Assembly (NCBI GenBank): GCA_964597315.1
Contig: CAZQXD010000001.1
Span: 87,185-151,184 of the forward strand
Length of the DNA stretch: 64,000 bases
Source of the DNA: CAZQXD01 sp964597315
GTDB taxonomy: Bacteria > Pseudomonadota > Gammaproteobacteria > Competibacterales > Competibacteraceae
Direction of reading: 5' to 3'
The notes beneath the pieces are model-generated. The model worked only from the letters and a program-made list of their open reading frames with translations, was not told the origin of the DNA and ran no database searches. Position 1 is the first letter of the stretch, and every line of letters starts with the position of its first letter. Below are positions 35,772 to 45,385 of this stretch, piece after piece. The position numbers and the translations under genes were made by a program.

Positions 35772-36442
35772 GCGACTCCCCGCGGCTGCGACGCCTGGGG
35801 TTGATGGCCTATGAACCGGTGTTCCAGGCCATGGGGGACTTCACCACCGCCCGAGACGCCGCTACCCCTGACGAACTGTGGCTGGTGCAGCATCCGCCGG
35901 TATTTACCCAGGGTCTGAACGGTAAACCGGAACACTTGCTCAACCCCGGAAATATTCCCGTGGTCCAGGTAGACCGGGGCGGCCAGGTCACCTACCATGG
36001 TCCAGGTCAGCCGGTGCTGTATCTGCTGATGGATTTAAAGCGAGCCGGCCTGGGGGTGCGGCAGTTGGTGTCCCTGCTGGAGGACTCGGTGGTCGAACTG
36101 CTGGCCGGCTATGGCATCGACGGTTACGCCCGTCCCGACGCCCCTGGCGTGTATGTGGCCGGTCGCAAGCTCGCGTCCCTGGGGCTACGGGTTCGGCGGG
36201 GTTGTTCCTATCACGGTCTGGCCCTGAACGCCGCCATGGACTTGGAACCCTTCTCCCGCATCAATCCCTGCGGCCACCCCGGTTTGGAGGTCACGCAATT
36301 GCAGGACTTGGGGGTGGGATTCGCTGTTCAACACATTGAGAATGATCTATTAAATATCGTGGTTCGGCGACTCGGGACAGCTCCCCTCATCCCCATGGTC
36401 GGCCTCCCCCAACCCAACAACCAGGATCGCGCCCATGCCTGA
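35768..36442 (+). CDS. lipB: Octanoyl-[acyl-carrier-protein]-protein N-octanoyltransferase
   Basis: Transfers octanoate from ACP to lipoyl domains, first step of lipoate synthesis. 224 aa. GTG start at 35768 overlaps the ybeD stop. Signature DRGGQVTYHGPGQPVLYLL (~residues 70-88). The catalytic Lys is in YVAGRKLASLGLRVRRGCSY and the catalytic Cys in FSRINPCGHPGLEVTQL. The last 8 bases overlap lipA. Confidence 0.96.
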   Translation: MSDSPRLRRLGLMAYEPVFQAMGDFTTARDAATPDELWLVQHPPVFTQGLNGKPEHLLNPGNIPVVQVDRGGQVTYHGPGQPVLYLLMDLKRAGLGVRQLVSLLEDSVVELLAGYGIDGYARPDAPGVYVAGRKLASLGLRVRRGCSYHGLALNAAMDLEPFSRINPCGHPGLEVTQLQDLGVGFAVQHIENDLLNIVVRRLGTAPLIPMVGLPQPNNQDRAHA

Positions 36443-37433
36443 CCAAAAGCCTCTCGACGCCCTCACTCCCACAGCCCGCCCTAAGCCCGTGCAACGGGGC
36501 GAGAAGCTGCGCGGCGCCGAAAAAATGGCCCGTATCCCGATCAAGATCGCCCCTACCCAGCCCGAGGAACGGCTGCGCAAGCCAGAATGGATACGAGCCA
36601 AGTTCCCAGGCACACCGGAAGTGCAGCGCCTGAAGAAAATCCTTCGGGAGCAGAAACTGCACACGGTCTGCGAGGAGGCCGCCTGCCCCAACCTGGGGGA
36701 ATGCTTTGGCCACGGCACCGCCACCTTCATGATCATGGGCGATATCTGCACCCGCCGCTGCCCGTTCTGCGATGTGGGCCATGGCCGCCCCAACCCCCTG
36801 GACCAGGACGAACCCCGGCATATGGCCGAGACTATCCGGGCCATGGGTCTGAACTATGTGGTCATTACCTCCGTAGACCGGGACGATCTGCGCGACGGCG
36901 GCGCCGGCCACTTCGTGGAGTGCATCCGGCTCACTCGGGAGCTAAACCCGGAGATCCGTATCGAGATCCTCACCCCCGATTTCCGGGGCCGGATGGACGT
37001 GGCTCTGGCCCTGATCGAGCAAGCGCCGCCAGATGTGTTCAACCACAATCTGGAAACCATCCCCCGCCTCTATAAACAGGCCCGCCCCGGCTCCGATTAT
37101 CAGTATTCCCTCAACCTGCTCAAGCAGTTCAAGGCCGCCCACCCGGCTGTACCCACCAAATCCGGGTTGATGCTGGGTCTGGGGGAGACCCTAGACGAGG
37201 TGCGGGAGGTGATGAGGGATCTGCGGGCTCACGACGTGGAGATGCTGACCCTGGGCCAGTACCTACAACCTAGCGCCTATCACCTGAAAGTGGCGCGTTA
37301 CGTGACGCCCGCCGAATTCGATCAGTTGCGAGAGGACGGCTACGCCATGGGCTTCGCCCATGTGGCCTCCGGCCCCATGGTGCGGTCTTCCTACCATGCC
37401 GACCTCCAGGCCAAGGGCGAGTTCGTGGGCTGA
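36435..37433 (+). CDS. lipA: Lipoyl synthase
   Basis: Radical-SAM enzyme inserting two sulfurs into octanoyl-lipoyl domains. 332 aa. The auxiliary cluster cysteines are in CEEAACPNLGEC, the radical-SAM CX3CX2C in CTRRCPFC (~residues 101-108). The C-terminal SYHADLQAKGEF region follows; the RSSYHAD serine, which ligates the auxiliary cluster in the family, is present. The N-terminal ~50 residues are a basic extension. Overlaps lipB by 8 bases; translational coupling is likely. Confidence 0.97.
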   Translation: MPDQKPLDALTPTARPKPVQRGEKLRGAEKMARIPIKIAPTQPEERLRKPEWIRAKFPGTPEVQRLKKILREQKLHTVCEEAACPNLGECFGHGTATFMIMGDICTRRCPFCDVGHGRPNPLDQDEPRHMAETIRAMGLNYVVITSVDRDDLRDGGAGHFVECIRLTRELNPEIRIEILTPDFRGRMDVALALIEQAPPDVFNHNLETIPRLYKQARPGSDYQYSLNLLKQFKAAHPAVPTKSGLMLGLGETLDEVREVMRDLRAHDVEMLTLGQYLQPSAYHLKVARYVTPAEFDQLREDGYAMGFAHVASGPMVRSSYHADLQAKGEFVG

Positions 37434-37475
37434 ACGTCCCACGCCCCGCCCCTGGTCAGTCTCCCTATCCGGTCG

Positions 37476-38552
37476 TCACATATTTTGGTGTCGGGCAGAG
37501 CGGGCCACCAGCACCAGCAGGGTGATGACGGTCAGGGGGATGACAAACCACAACATGGTGGCGCTGAAGGCCCCCAGGCTGTCATGTTGCATGGCGTTGA
37601 GGATAAGGTAGGCGGTATAGACGGCGTAATAGCCCAGAAACAGCGCCCCCTCCCAGCGGTCGATGCGATGGCTGGTAAAGAAAATAGGCAGACAGGCCAC
37701 CGCCACCGCCGTCATCACCGGAATATCGAAATTCAGGGCCGTTTCCGGCACCGGCAACCCCTCTGGAGACACCACCGCCGCAGCCCCCAGCACCAGCAAC
37801 AGATTGAACAGATTGCTACCCACCACATTGCCCACGGCGATATCCCGCTGCCCGCGCAGGCTGGCCATTACCGAGGCCGCCACTTCCGGCAGCGAGGTGC
37901 CCACGGCCACCACGGTCAGGCCGATGATCAGCTCGCTGACGCCCAACCAGCGGGCGATCACCACCGCCCCGTCTACCAGCCAGCGCGCCCCCAGCACCAA
38001 TAACACCAGTCCCGCCCCGATCAACAGCAGGTTCCACCCCATCCCACCCTTGCCCGGGTCGCCGAATTCCTCGGCATACTCATCTTGTATGGCGGCGCTC
38101 TCCCGGCGGCTTTTGATAATGGAAAACACGGTATAGACCACGATGCCGACGCACAGCAAACCTCCATCCCAAAGACTCAAGACCCCATCGGACCCCAGCC
38201 ACCATACCAGCAGCGATGCCCCGATCATCAGCGGCACATCCAAACGAACCAACTGCGCCGATACGGTCAGTGGCGCGATTAGCGCCGCCAGCCCCAGAAT
38301 AAACAGGATGTTGAGGATATTACTGCCCACCACATTGCCCAGAGCAATATCTCCTTGCCCGGCCAGAGCCGATTGCACGCTCACCGCCAATTCCGGTGCG
38401 CTGGTGCCAAAAGCCACTACGGTCAGGCCAATGACCAGGGGCGAGATGCCACTGGCCACCGCTAAATGGGCCGCCCCCCGCACCAGCCATTCGGCCCCCC
38501 CCAGCAACAGGAAAAAACCCAGGACAAACAATCCCAAGGTGACAACATCCAT
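37476..38552 (-). CDS. Calcium/sodium antiporter (CaCA family, YrbG-like)
   Basis: 358-aa inner-membrane exchanger with about ten helices in two inverted halves. The alpha repeats are visible: VIGLTVVAFGTSAPELAVSV with GDIALGNVVGSNILNILFI in the first half, and IIGLTVVAVGTSLPEVAASV with GNVVGSNLFNLLLVLG in the second. A cytoplasmic loop around residues 145-165 (SRRESAAIQDEYAEEFGDPG) separates them. YrbG-type proteins exchange Na+ or H+ for Ca2+; ion preference here is inferred. Monocistronic. Confidence 0.93.
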   Translation of the reverse strand: MDVVTLGLFVLGFFLLLGGAEWLVRGAAHLAVASGISPLVIGLTVVAFGTSAPELAVSVQSALAGQGDIALGNVVGSNILNILFILGLAALIAPLTVSAQLVRLDVPLMIGASLLVWWLGSDGVLSLWDGGLLCVGIVVYTVFSIIKSRRESAAIQDEYAEEFGDPGKGGMGWNLLLIGAGLVLLVLGARWLVDGAVVIARWLGVSELIIGLTVVAVGTSLPEVAASVMASLRGQRDIAVGNVVGSNLFNLLLVLGAAAVVSPEGLPVPETALNFDIPVMTAVAVACLPIFFTSHRIDRWEGALFLGYYAVYTAYLILNAMQHDSLGAFSATMLWFVIPLTVITLLVLVARSARHQNM

Positions 38553-38821
38553 CGGCTACGAACCTCGTGTGGTGGCGGAAACAGTGGCGGGCGGCAGGGT
38601 AACCCATGGGGGGCCGGGGATGCCAGGGGGAATCGGGCCGACAGCGCCACGCCGTGTTTGCTCCGAACCGGCCAACTCAACGGTCCGTCTATCCCGCGAC
38701 GGCCCCACAACGCCTCCGCCGTATCGGTTTGGAAAATACGAAAACGTCTTCGTAAACAGGCATAATATCAGCCCATCGGCGGCGCCTTGAGCCCGCCCCA
38801 AGCCGCCAAGGTGAAAAAAGG

Positions 38822-39895
38822 ATGAAAAACTGGTCTGACACCCCCCTGGCCCACCGCCTGAACCTGCATTACCCGCTAATCCAGGCGCCCATGGCCGGTG
38901 GCGCTACCACGCCGGAACTGGTGGCCGCAGTCTGTAACGCCGGCGCCCTAGGCTCCCTGGCGGCCGGCTATCTGGAGCCGGAACATATCCGCGAGCGGAT
39001 TGCTCAAATCCGTTCTCTCACCGACCGACCGTTTGCCGTCAACCTGTTCATCCCCGAACCTTTCGAAGTGAACAGCGACCAGATCGACGAAGCCAACGCT
39101 TTGCTGGAGCCTTACCGCAAGGAACTGGACCTGGATAACCCTGAGTCGGACCCCGACCGTTATCTGCCCAGTTTTACGGAACAACTGGCGGTGATTCTGG
39201 AAGAAGGGATCGACGTGTTCAGCTTCACGTTCGGCCTGCCCAAACCGGAGGAAATGGAAGCCCTTCAAGACCGGAATATCCTCACCATTGGCACTGCCAC
39301 TCACCTGCTAGAAGCCATTATTCTGGAAGAAAGCGGTGTGGATATGATCGTCGCCCAAGGCGCCGAGGCCGGTGGCCACCGGGGCACCTTTTTGGGCGCC
39401 CGGGAGCCGATTCTGGTGGGCACCATGGCCCTGGTGCCACTGCTGATCAAGCACCTGAATACGCCGGTGATCGCGGCTGGGGGGTTGATGGACGGACGGG
39501 CCATCGCCGCTACCCTGGCCTTGGGGGCGGTAGGAGCGCAACTGGGCACGGCGTTTCTGAACTGCCAGGAAAGCGGCGTCACCCCTGATTACAAGACGGC
39601 CATCAAGGAGGCCACGGAAACCAACACTGTACTCACCCGAGTGTTTTCCGGTAAGTACGCCCGGGGCGTCAAAAACCGGTTTATCAACGAGATGCAGCCT
39701 TACGAACCGGTGTTGCCCGGCTACCCGGTACAAAATACCCTCACCCAAGACATTCGCGCCGCCGCCGCTAGACAGCATCGCACCGAATTCATGTCCCTAT
39801 GGGCAGGCCAGGGCTGCCCCTTGGTGGAGGATCGCCCAGCGGCGGAATTGATCGCCCATTGGAGAAGCCAGACGGAGGCGGTGTTCGACCGGTAA
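38822..39895 (+). CDS. Nitronate monooxygenase-like flavoprotein
   Basis: FMN-dependent TIM-barrel enzyme of the 2-nitropropane dioxygenase family, 357 aa. Segments: IQAPMAGGATTPELVAAVCN and GALGSLAAGYLEPEHIRERI at the N-terminus, VAQGAEAGGHRGTF near residue 190, and VIAAGGLMDGRAIAATLALG. The pattern is class-I-like; propionate-3-nitronate detoxification is the best-known activity, though the true substrate is open. The 269-base upstream gap from the divergent antiporter shows no clear promoter. Confidence 0.9.
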   Translation: MKNWSDTPLAHRLNLHYPLIQAPMAGGATTPELVAAVCNAGALGSLAAGYLEPEHIRERIAQIRSLTDRPFAVNLFIPEPFEVNSDQIDEANALLEPYRKELDLDNPESDPDRYLPSFTEQLAVILEEGIDVFSFTFGLPKPEEMEALQDRNILTIGTATHLLEAIILEESGVDMIVAQGAEAGGHRGTFLGAREPILVGTMALVPLLIKHLNTPVIAAGGLMDGRAIAATLALGAVGAQLGTAFLNCQESGVTPDYKTAIKEATETNTVLTRVFSGKYARGVKNRFINEMQPYEPVLPGYPVQNTLTQDIRAAAARQHRTEFMSLWAGQGCPLVEDRPAAELIAHWRSQTEAVFDR

Positions 39896-39921
39896 CCCCA
39901 AGGACGGACCATGGCCTCCCC

Positions 39922-41763
39922 TTAGCCCCACAACCGCTCCGCCAGCCCTGAGGCCCGATGCAGCCGCCGACCTGCAGCGGCCTTCAGTATCCCTGCCGGA
40001 CACCACAGTTCCACCGCTGCTCTGGCCCGGGTCAGCCCGGTATAAACCAGCTCCCGGGTCAGAATCCGGGATGGCTCGAAGGGCAGCACCATCAACACCC
40101 GCTCAAACTCCGAGCCTTGGCTTTTATGGATAGTCATGGCGTACACGGTCTCGTGGGCCGGCAACCGGCTCGGGGGAAACCAGCGCGGCTCGCCGTCCAC
40201 GGCCTGAAAACACACCCGTAGCCGCTCCGGGTCTTGGGGGTCGGGCAAACAGATCCCCACATCACCGTTATACAGCCGGAGGTTATAGTCATTGCGGGTA
40301 ATCATCACCGGTCGGCCCCGATACCAGGGGGTGCGGGCGTTGATCAGCCGCCGCCCCTGCAGGGCCCCCTCAATGGCCCGGTTTAACTCCATCACCCCCA
40401 CCGGTCCCCGGCGCAGGGCGGCCAGCACCCGGAACCGGTCGAAAGCCGCGAACACCGCCCTTGGCTCGGCCCCGGCCCGAAGCTGGTCCAGATAGGGCTT
40501 AAACCCGGTCACCGCCGCCTCGGCCAGCCAGTCTTCCAACTCCCGGGGCGAGGCCGGGGAACGCCACGCCAAATCCCCATGGCGGCCAGCCTTCAGCAGT
40601 TCCAGGGCGGCGGCGGCATCGCCCCCGTTCACAGCCCGGGCCAATTGACCGATGCCACTGTCGGCCCCAAAACGATAACTGCGTTTGAGCAGCACCACGC
40701 AATCGGCCAGGGTGGACGCCTGGGCCGGTCCCGGGTCCAGGGTCTCGCCGGTAAGCCGGGCCAGACGCTCCCGGAACGGCTCCGTGAAATCCGCGCCACC
40801 GCCGCAGATGTCCCCCAATACCGCCCCGGCCTCCACGGAGGCAAGCTGATCCCGGTCCCCTAGCAGCAGCAGCCGGGCGCTGGGGGGCAGCGCCCATAGC
40901 AATTTGGCCAGCAGCGCTAAGTCCACCATGGACGCCTCGTCCACCACCAGCAGGTCCACGGGCAGGGGGTTGTCCCGGTCGTGGCGGAAATACACCCCGT
41001 CCTCCTTGACCCCTAGCAGTCGATGCACGGTGGCGGCCTGCTCGGGGATGGCGGCGGCCAAGTCCGGGGGCAGGTTGAGGGTCTGTTTGGCCTTGCGGAT
41101 GGCCTCTTGCATGCGCCCGGCGGCCTTGCCGGTGGGGGCCGCCAGGGCGATCCGCGTGGGGGATTGGCTCTGGCCTAGCAACAAGGCCAGGATGCGAATC
41201 ACTGTGGTGGTCTTGCCGGTGCCGGGACCGCCGGAGATCACGCACAGGCCCTTGAGGGCCGCCGCCGCCGCCGCCAGCTTCTGCCAGTCGGTGGCGTCGT
41301 CCCGATGAGGAAACAGAGCCTCCAGATCCGCCGCCAGCCGGGCTTCATCCACGGCCACCGGCTGCCCCGCCCGGGCCAGCAGATCGGTGGCCAGTTGCCG
41401 TTCGTAATCCCAATAACGGTACAGATACAGCCGACCGTGCTTATCCAGCACCAGGGGCCGGTAGTCGCCGGGCCGACCCACCACCGGGCTGGTTCGCAGC
41501 GCCGCCAGCCAGCGGTCCAGGGATGGCGCGATCAGGGCTTCCTGTGCCGAATCCGGCCCGGGACTGTCCAGCACCGACCGACCCGCCAGTTCCCGCAAAT
41601 CCACGCAGACGTGGCCGCTGGCGGTCCAGGCGGAAGCCAGGGCCGCCCCCAACAGCAGTTCCGGGGACCCCTCTTTGTCCAGCCGCCCCATTAGCCGGGC
41701 GAAATGCAGGTCCAGATCCCCCAGCAGGCCCTGGCGTTGCCGCTCTTGCAGTCGCTCCAACAT
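39922..41763 (-). CDS. recD: Exodeoxyribonuclease V subunit alpha
   Basis: 5'-3' helicase subunit of RecBCD, fast motor for double-strand-end resection. 613 aa (E. coli 608). Walker A in VISGGPGTGKTTTVIRILAL (~residues 175-195), Walker B-type VDLLVVDEASMVDLALLAKL, motif III LLLLGDRDQLASVEAGAVLG and the C-terminal YAMTIHKSQGSEFERVLMVL. Follows recB with 4 bases between, so recC-recB-recD is one unit. Confidence 0.95.
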   Translation of the reverse strand: MLERLQERQRQGLLGDLDLHFARLMGRLDKEGSPELLLGAALASAWTASGHVCVDLRELAGRSVLDSPGPDSAQEALIAPSLDRWLAALRTSPVVGRPGDYRPLVLDKHGRLYLYRYWDYERQLATDLLARAGQPVAVDEARLAADLEALFPHRDDATDWQKLAAAAAALKGLCVISGGPGTGKTTTVIRILALLLGQSQSPTRIALAAPTGKAAGRMQEAIRKAKQTLNLPPDLAAAIPEQAATVHRLLGVKEDGVYFRHDRDNPLPVDLLVVDEASMVDLALLAKLLWALPPSARLLLLGDRDQLASVEAGAVLGDICGGGADFTEPFRERLARLTGETLDPGPAQASTLADCVVLLKRSYRFGADSGIGQLARAVNGGDAAAALELLKAGRHGDLAWRSPASPRELEDWLAEAAVTGFKPYLDQLRAGAEPRAVFAAFDRFRVLAALRRGPVGVMELNRAIEGALQGRRLINARTPWYRGRPVMITRNDYNLRLYNGDVGICLPDPQDPERLRVCFQAVDGEPRWFPPSRLPAHETVYAMTIHKSQGSEFERVLMVLPFEPSRILTRELVYTGLTRARAAVELWCPAGILKAAAGRRLHRASGLAERLWG

Positions 41764-41767
41764 GGCC

Positions 41768-44700
41768 TCAGCCCTCCCCGGCCAGGTAGGCGTCCAGGGC
41801 TTCTACCAAAGCCCGGTCCGGGCGGTCCCGAAACACCCCGTAGCCCGAACCCAGAGCCGGGTTCATGCCCCGCAGGAACAGGTAATAGACGCCACCGAAG
41901 TGGCGGTCGTAGTGGTAATCGCTCAGGCGCAGCCCCAGATAGCGGTGCAAGGCCACCACATAGATCAGGTATTGCAGGTAATAGCCGTCCCGGGCCATGA
42001 CCGCAGGCAGCCGCTCCTCTTGGTAGGCTTGCGGATCGTCGCCCAGCCAGTTGGATTTGTAATCCACCAGGTAGTAGCAACCCCCCACCTCGAACACCAG
42101 GTCCATATAGCCTTTCATATAGCCTCGCACCGGGTCGAAGGCCAGGGCATCCAACTCCGTGGCCAGGGGACCGGAAGCCAGGCCATGGTCGGCCAACAGT
42201 CGGCGCAGTCCGCTCGGCTCCAATCGGGCCAACGGGTAATAGAATTCCAGTTCATTGAGGCGCCGCTCTTCGGTCACTGCGTCTAGGCGCAGATTACCGC
42301 CGCGGTCCAGGGGGGTGGCCAGGACGTTTTCCACGTTATCCGCCACCACCCCGGTCCAAGTCTCCGGGTCGAAACCGTGGGCGGCCAGGGTCCGGGCGGT
42401 CAGGGTCTCTAGCTCGGCCCGCTCGGCGCGGGTGAAATCCAGATGCTCGTAGAGGGCGTGCAGGCAGCTCCCTGGCCGGGCGCCCCGGGGAAAAGCGAAG
42501 ATGTCCCGGCGCGGCGCGGTCGGCGCCTCCGGGGCTTCGGCGCCAGCATCGTAGTCGGGCAGTTCGGCCCCCAACGGCCCGTGACCGCCCGCCACCAGGG
42601 CCGAGAAACTGGTCACCCGCCAGCTCCGGGCCAGGCTGCCGGTAAAGGGGCGGGAGCGGTATTCGATGGCCGGCGACGGCGGCGGTCGGTAGCCTTGTCC
42701 GCCCACCTCGGGCAGGGGTTCCACGGCGATGGCGCCCGCCGCGCTTGCCGCCACGGCGTCCACTTCCCGGCGCAGGTCGGCATCGGCCAGGCCCGCCACC
42801 CGCTCGATCATAGCGTTCTGATCCTCCCCCTCTGGGGGTGGGTGCAGCAGCCAGGCCAGGGCCGATGAGGGTCCGCTTTTGAAATTGCCCCAAACCACAT
42901 AACAGCGTTGCTTGGCCCGGGTCAGGGCCACATAGAGCAGCCGCAAGTTCTCCGCCAGCTCCTCACGCTCGGCCAGGGGCCGCCATTGCTCCTGCCGATC
43001 CGAACCCAGGTCTAGCACCGCCTGATGGTCTTGGGCGGGGTCATGGAACACCAGCAGGGGAGACTTTTCGGTCCACAGCTTGCCATCCCATAGAAACGGA
43101 CAGAACACCACTGGATATTCCAACCCCTTGCTTTTGTGGACGGTAACGATTTTCACCAGATTCTCATCGCTCTCCAGGCGTAGTTCGGCTGCCTTGTTCT
43201 CCCCCACCGTGGCCTGGCGGTTCTGGGCCAACCACTGGATCAGCCCTTCCATGCCAGGGCGGGCGCGCAACGCCTCGGCCTGCAACAGTTCCCCCAGATG
43301 CAGCAGATTGGTCAGCCGCCGCTCCCCGTCCCGAAAGGCCAGCAGCCGACGGGGGATATCCTCCCCGTCCAGCAGCGCCCGGAAAAACCGGATAAAGCCC
43401 TGTTCCCGCCATAGCCGGTGATACTCGTGGAAGGACTCCAGCCGCCGCTCCCAATGGCGCTCATCCTCTCCCAGGGCGTACAGGACCTCCCCGGATTCCC
43501 CCACCAGCTCGGTGGCCAGGGCGGCCCGGGCCAGGGCTTCCCGACCCGGCTCGGCCACCGCCATCAGCAGTCGTTCCAGGTCCAGGGCCTCCCGGGACTC
43601 GAACACATTGTCCTGGGCCTGCTGGACACTGGGCACCCCCAGGTCCATGAGCGCCCGGCGCACCGCCCGGCCCTGACGGTGGCTACGCACCAGCACGGCC
43701 ATATCCCCCCCGTCCAGGGACCGCTCCCCCAACCTGACCTCCCCCCGGACGCCGGCGTTGAGCAGCCGGGCGATCTCGGCGGCCACGGCCCGAGCGATGC
43801 GGGGCACGGCGGCCTCCTTGGCGACCGGCTTGTTATCCGGCGCCCGCTTGACCAGCCAGAATCGTAGGGGCGGCGCGGTCTGGCCGGACTCGGTGAGGGC
43901 TGGTCGCTCCAGGGGGGCGGGGCGGGCCGCCACGAAAGGTATGGTCTCGAAAAGGAAGGGTCGGTGGCCATGGCCAAACAGGGCGTTCACGGCCCGGATC
44001 AGTTCCGGGTCGGAGCGCCAGTTCACATCCAGGGTATAGCGGGCAGCGGCGTCCCGGCGGGCGGCCAGATAGGCGAAAATGTCGGCGCCCCGGAAGCTGT
44101 AAATGGCCTGTTTAGGATCGCCCACCAGGAACACCGGCGCCTCGGCCCCGGCGTAAATTCGCCGGAAGTTGTGGTACTGCACCGGGTCGGTGTCCTGGAA
44201 CTCGTCGATCAGGGCGGCGGGATAGCGGCCCCGCACCCGGGCCGCCAGGCGCTCGCCCCGAGGGCTTTCCAGGGCTTGATAGAGATTCAGTAGCAGATCG
44301 TCATAGGACTGCACCCGGCGGCGGCGCTTGCGCTCGGCCAGCTCGGTTCGGGCGTAGTCCAGCAGTTCCGCCTTGAGGCCCCGCAGGCGTTGCTCGAAAG
44401 CGGCCTGTAGGGCGTCGAAGCTGTCCTTGAGGGCCTGGCAGGCCACGAAGAACGGATGTTCGGGGGTGGTTTTGCCGGGTTTGGTGGCATCGGCCAATGT
44501 AGCGGTGGCGAACTTGGCCAGCCGGTCAGGATTATTTTTGGATTCCGCTAGAAAATCAGGCAGATCGGGCCGCTCTGGAGCCAGCAGTTCATCCAGGCGC
44601 CGACACCAGCCGGGCAGTGAAGTCTTGCGGTACTTGTTGCCGTTGAGGGCGGGGTTGCCGGTCAGCAGGCGCTCCAGGTCACCGCCATACTGGGTCCACG

Positions 44701-45385
44701 ACTCCCGGGCGGCCCTATAGGCGGTATCGAAGGCCGCCTCCAGGGCCTCGGTGGCGGCGGCCGGCCCTGGGCCCCGCAGTTGCAGATAGGGCTTGCCGAG
44801 ATGGGACTTCAGGTCCTGGAGCAGACTCTCCGGGGTATGCTTCCGGCTCAGCAGAAAATCCACGAATAGGGGCGAGGCCACGTAACAGCGCCGCCGCCAG
44901 TAATCATCGACGATTTCCTGGGCCAGTTCCCGTTCGTCGGCCAACAGTTCGGTTTCGAAGGCCATGCCGGATTCGAAGGCGCTGTCCGCCAACACCCGCT
45001 GGCAAAAACCATGAATGGTGTATACGGCGGCCTGGTCGAAGCCCCGAATGGCGTTGTCCAGGCGGCGCAGGGCCAGGTCCCGGTGAACGGGTGTATCCAG
45101 GCGGGTCAGCAGTTCGGTCTCGAAGGGGTCGGCGGAACCATGCTCGAAGGCGTCCCGGGCCGCCGCCAACCGCTCGCGGATACGGTCCTTGAGTTCGGCG
45201 GTGGCCGCTACCGTGTAGGTGACCACCAGAATCCGTTCCACGGGGATGCCGGCCTCCAGCACCAGCCGCAGATACAGGCCGGTGATGGTATAGGTCTTGC
45301 CGGTGCCGGCGCTGGCCTCGATGAGATTGACGCCGCTCAAGGGGGTAGCGAACAGGTCCAGTCGGCGCAGGGTGTCGGCGCTCAT
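41768..45385 (-). CDS. recB: Exodeoxyribonuclease V subunit beta
   Basis: 3'-5' helicase and nuclease of RecBCD; loads RecA after Chi. 1205 aa from the ATG at 45385, whose bases overlap the recC stop (ATGA). The longer frame adds 43 residues of recC antisense-like sequence. Walker A in IEASAGTGKTYTITGLYLRL, Walker B ALIDEFQDTDPVQYHNFRRI, later motif VKIVTVHKSKGLEYPVVFCP. The nuclease domain near the C-terminus keeps MKGYMDLVFEVGGCYYLVDY followed by KSNWLG. Complete and apparently functional. Confidence 0.96.
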   Translation of the reverse strand: MSADTLRRLDLFATPLSGVNLIEASAGTGKTYTITGLYLRLVLEAGIPVERILVVTYTVAATAELKDRIRERLAAARDAFEHGSADPFETELLTRLDTPVHRDLALRRLDNAIRGFDQAAVYTIHGFCQRVLADSAFESGMAFETELLADERELAQEIVDDYWRRRCYVASPLFVDFLLSRKHTPESLLQDLKSHLGKPYLQLRGPGPAAATEALEAAFDTAYRAARESWTQYGGDLERLLTGNPALNGNKYRKTSLPGWCRRLDELLAPERPDLPDFLAESKNNPDRLAKFATATLADATKPGKTTPEHPFFVACQALKDSFDALQAAFEQRLRGLKAELLDYARTELAERKRRRRVQSYDDLLLNLYQALESPRGERLAARVRGRYPAALIDEFQDTDPVQYHNFRRIYAGAEAPVFLVGDPKQAIYSFRGADIFAYLAARRDAAARYTLDVNWRSDPELIRAVNALFGHGHRPFLFETIPFVAARPAPLERPALTESGQTAPPLRFWLVKRAPDNKPVAKEAAVPRIARAVAAEIARLLNAGVRGEVRLGERSLDGGDMAVLVRSHRQGRAVRRALMDLGVPSVQQAQDNVFESREALDLERLLMAVAEPGREALARAALATELVGESGEVLYALGEDERHWERRLESFHEYHRLWREQGFIRFFRALLDGEDIPRRLLAFRDGERRLTNLLHLGELLQAEALRARPGMEGLIQWLAQNRQATVGENKAAELRLESDENLVKIVTVHKSKGLEYPVVFCPFLWDGKLWTEKSPLLVFHDPAQDHQAVLDLGSDRQEQWRPLAEREELAENLRLLYVALTRAKQRCYVVWGNFKSGPSSALAWLLHPPPEGEDQNAMIERVAGLADADLRREVDAVAASAAGAIAVEPLPEVGGQGYRPPPSPAIEYRSRPFTGSLARSWRVTSFSALVAGGHGPLGAELPDYDAGAEAPEAPTAPRRDIFAFPRGARPGSCLHALYEHLDFTRAERAELETLTARTLAAHGFDPETWTGVVADNVENVLATPLDRGGNLRLDAVTEERRLNELEFYYPLARLEPSGLRRLLADHGLASGPLATELDALAFDPVRGYMKGYMDLVFEVGGCYYLVDYKSNWLGDDPQAYQEERLPAVMARDGYYLQYLIYVVALHRYLGLRLSDYHYDRHFGGVYYLFLRGMNPALGSGYGVFRDRPDRALVEALDAYLAGEG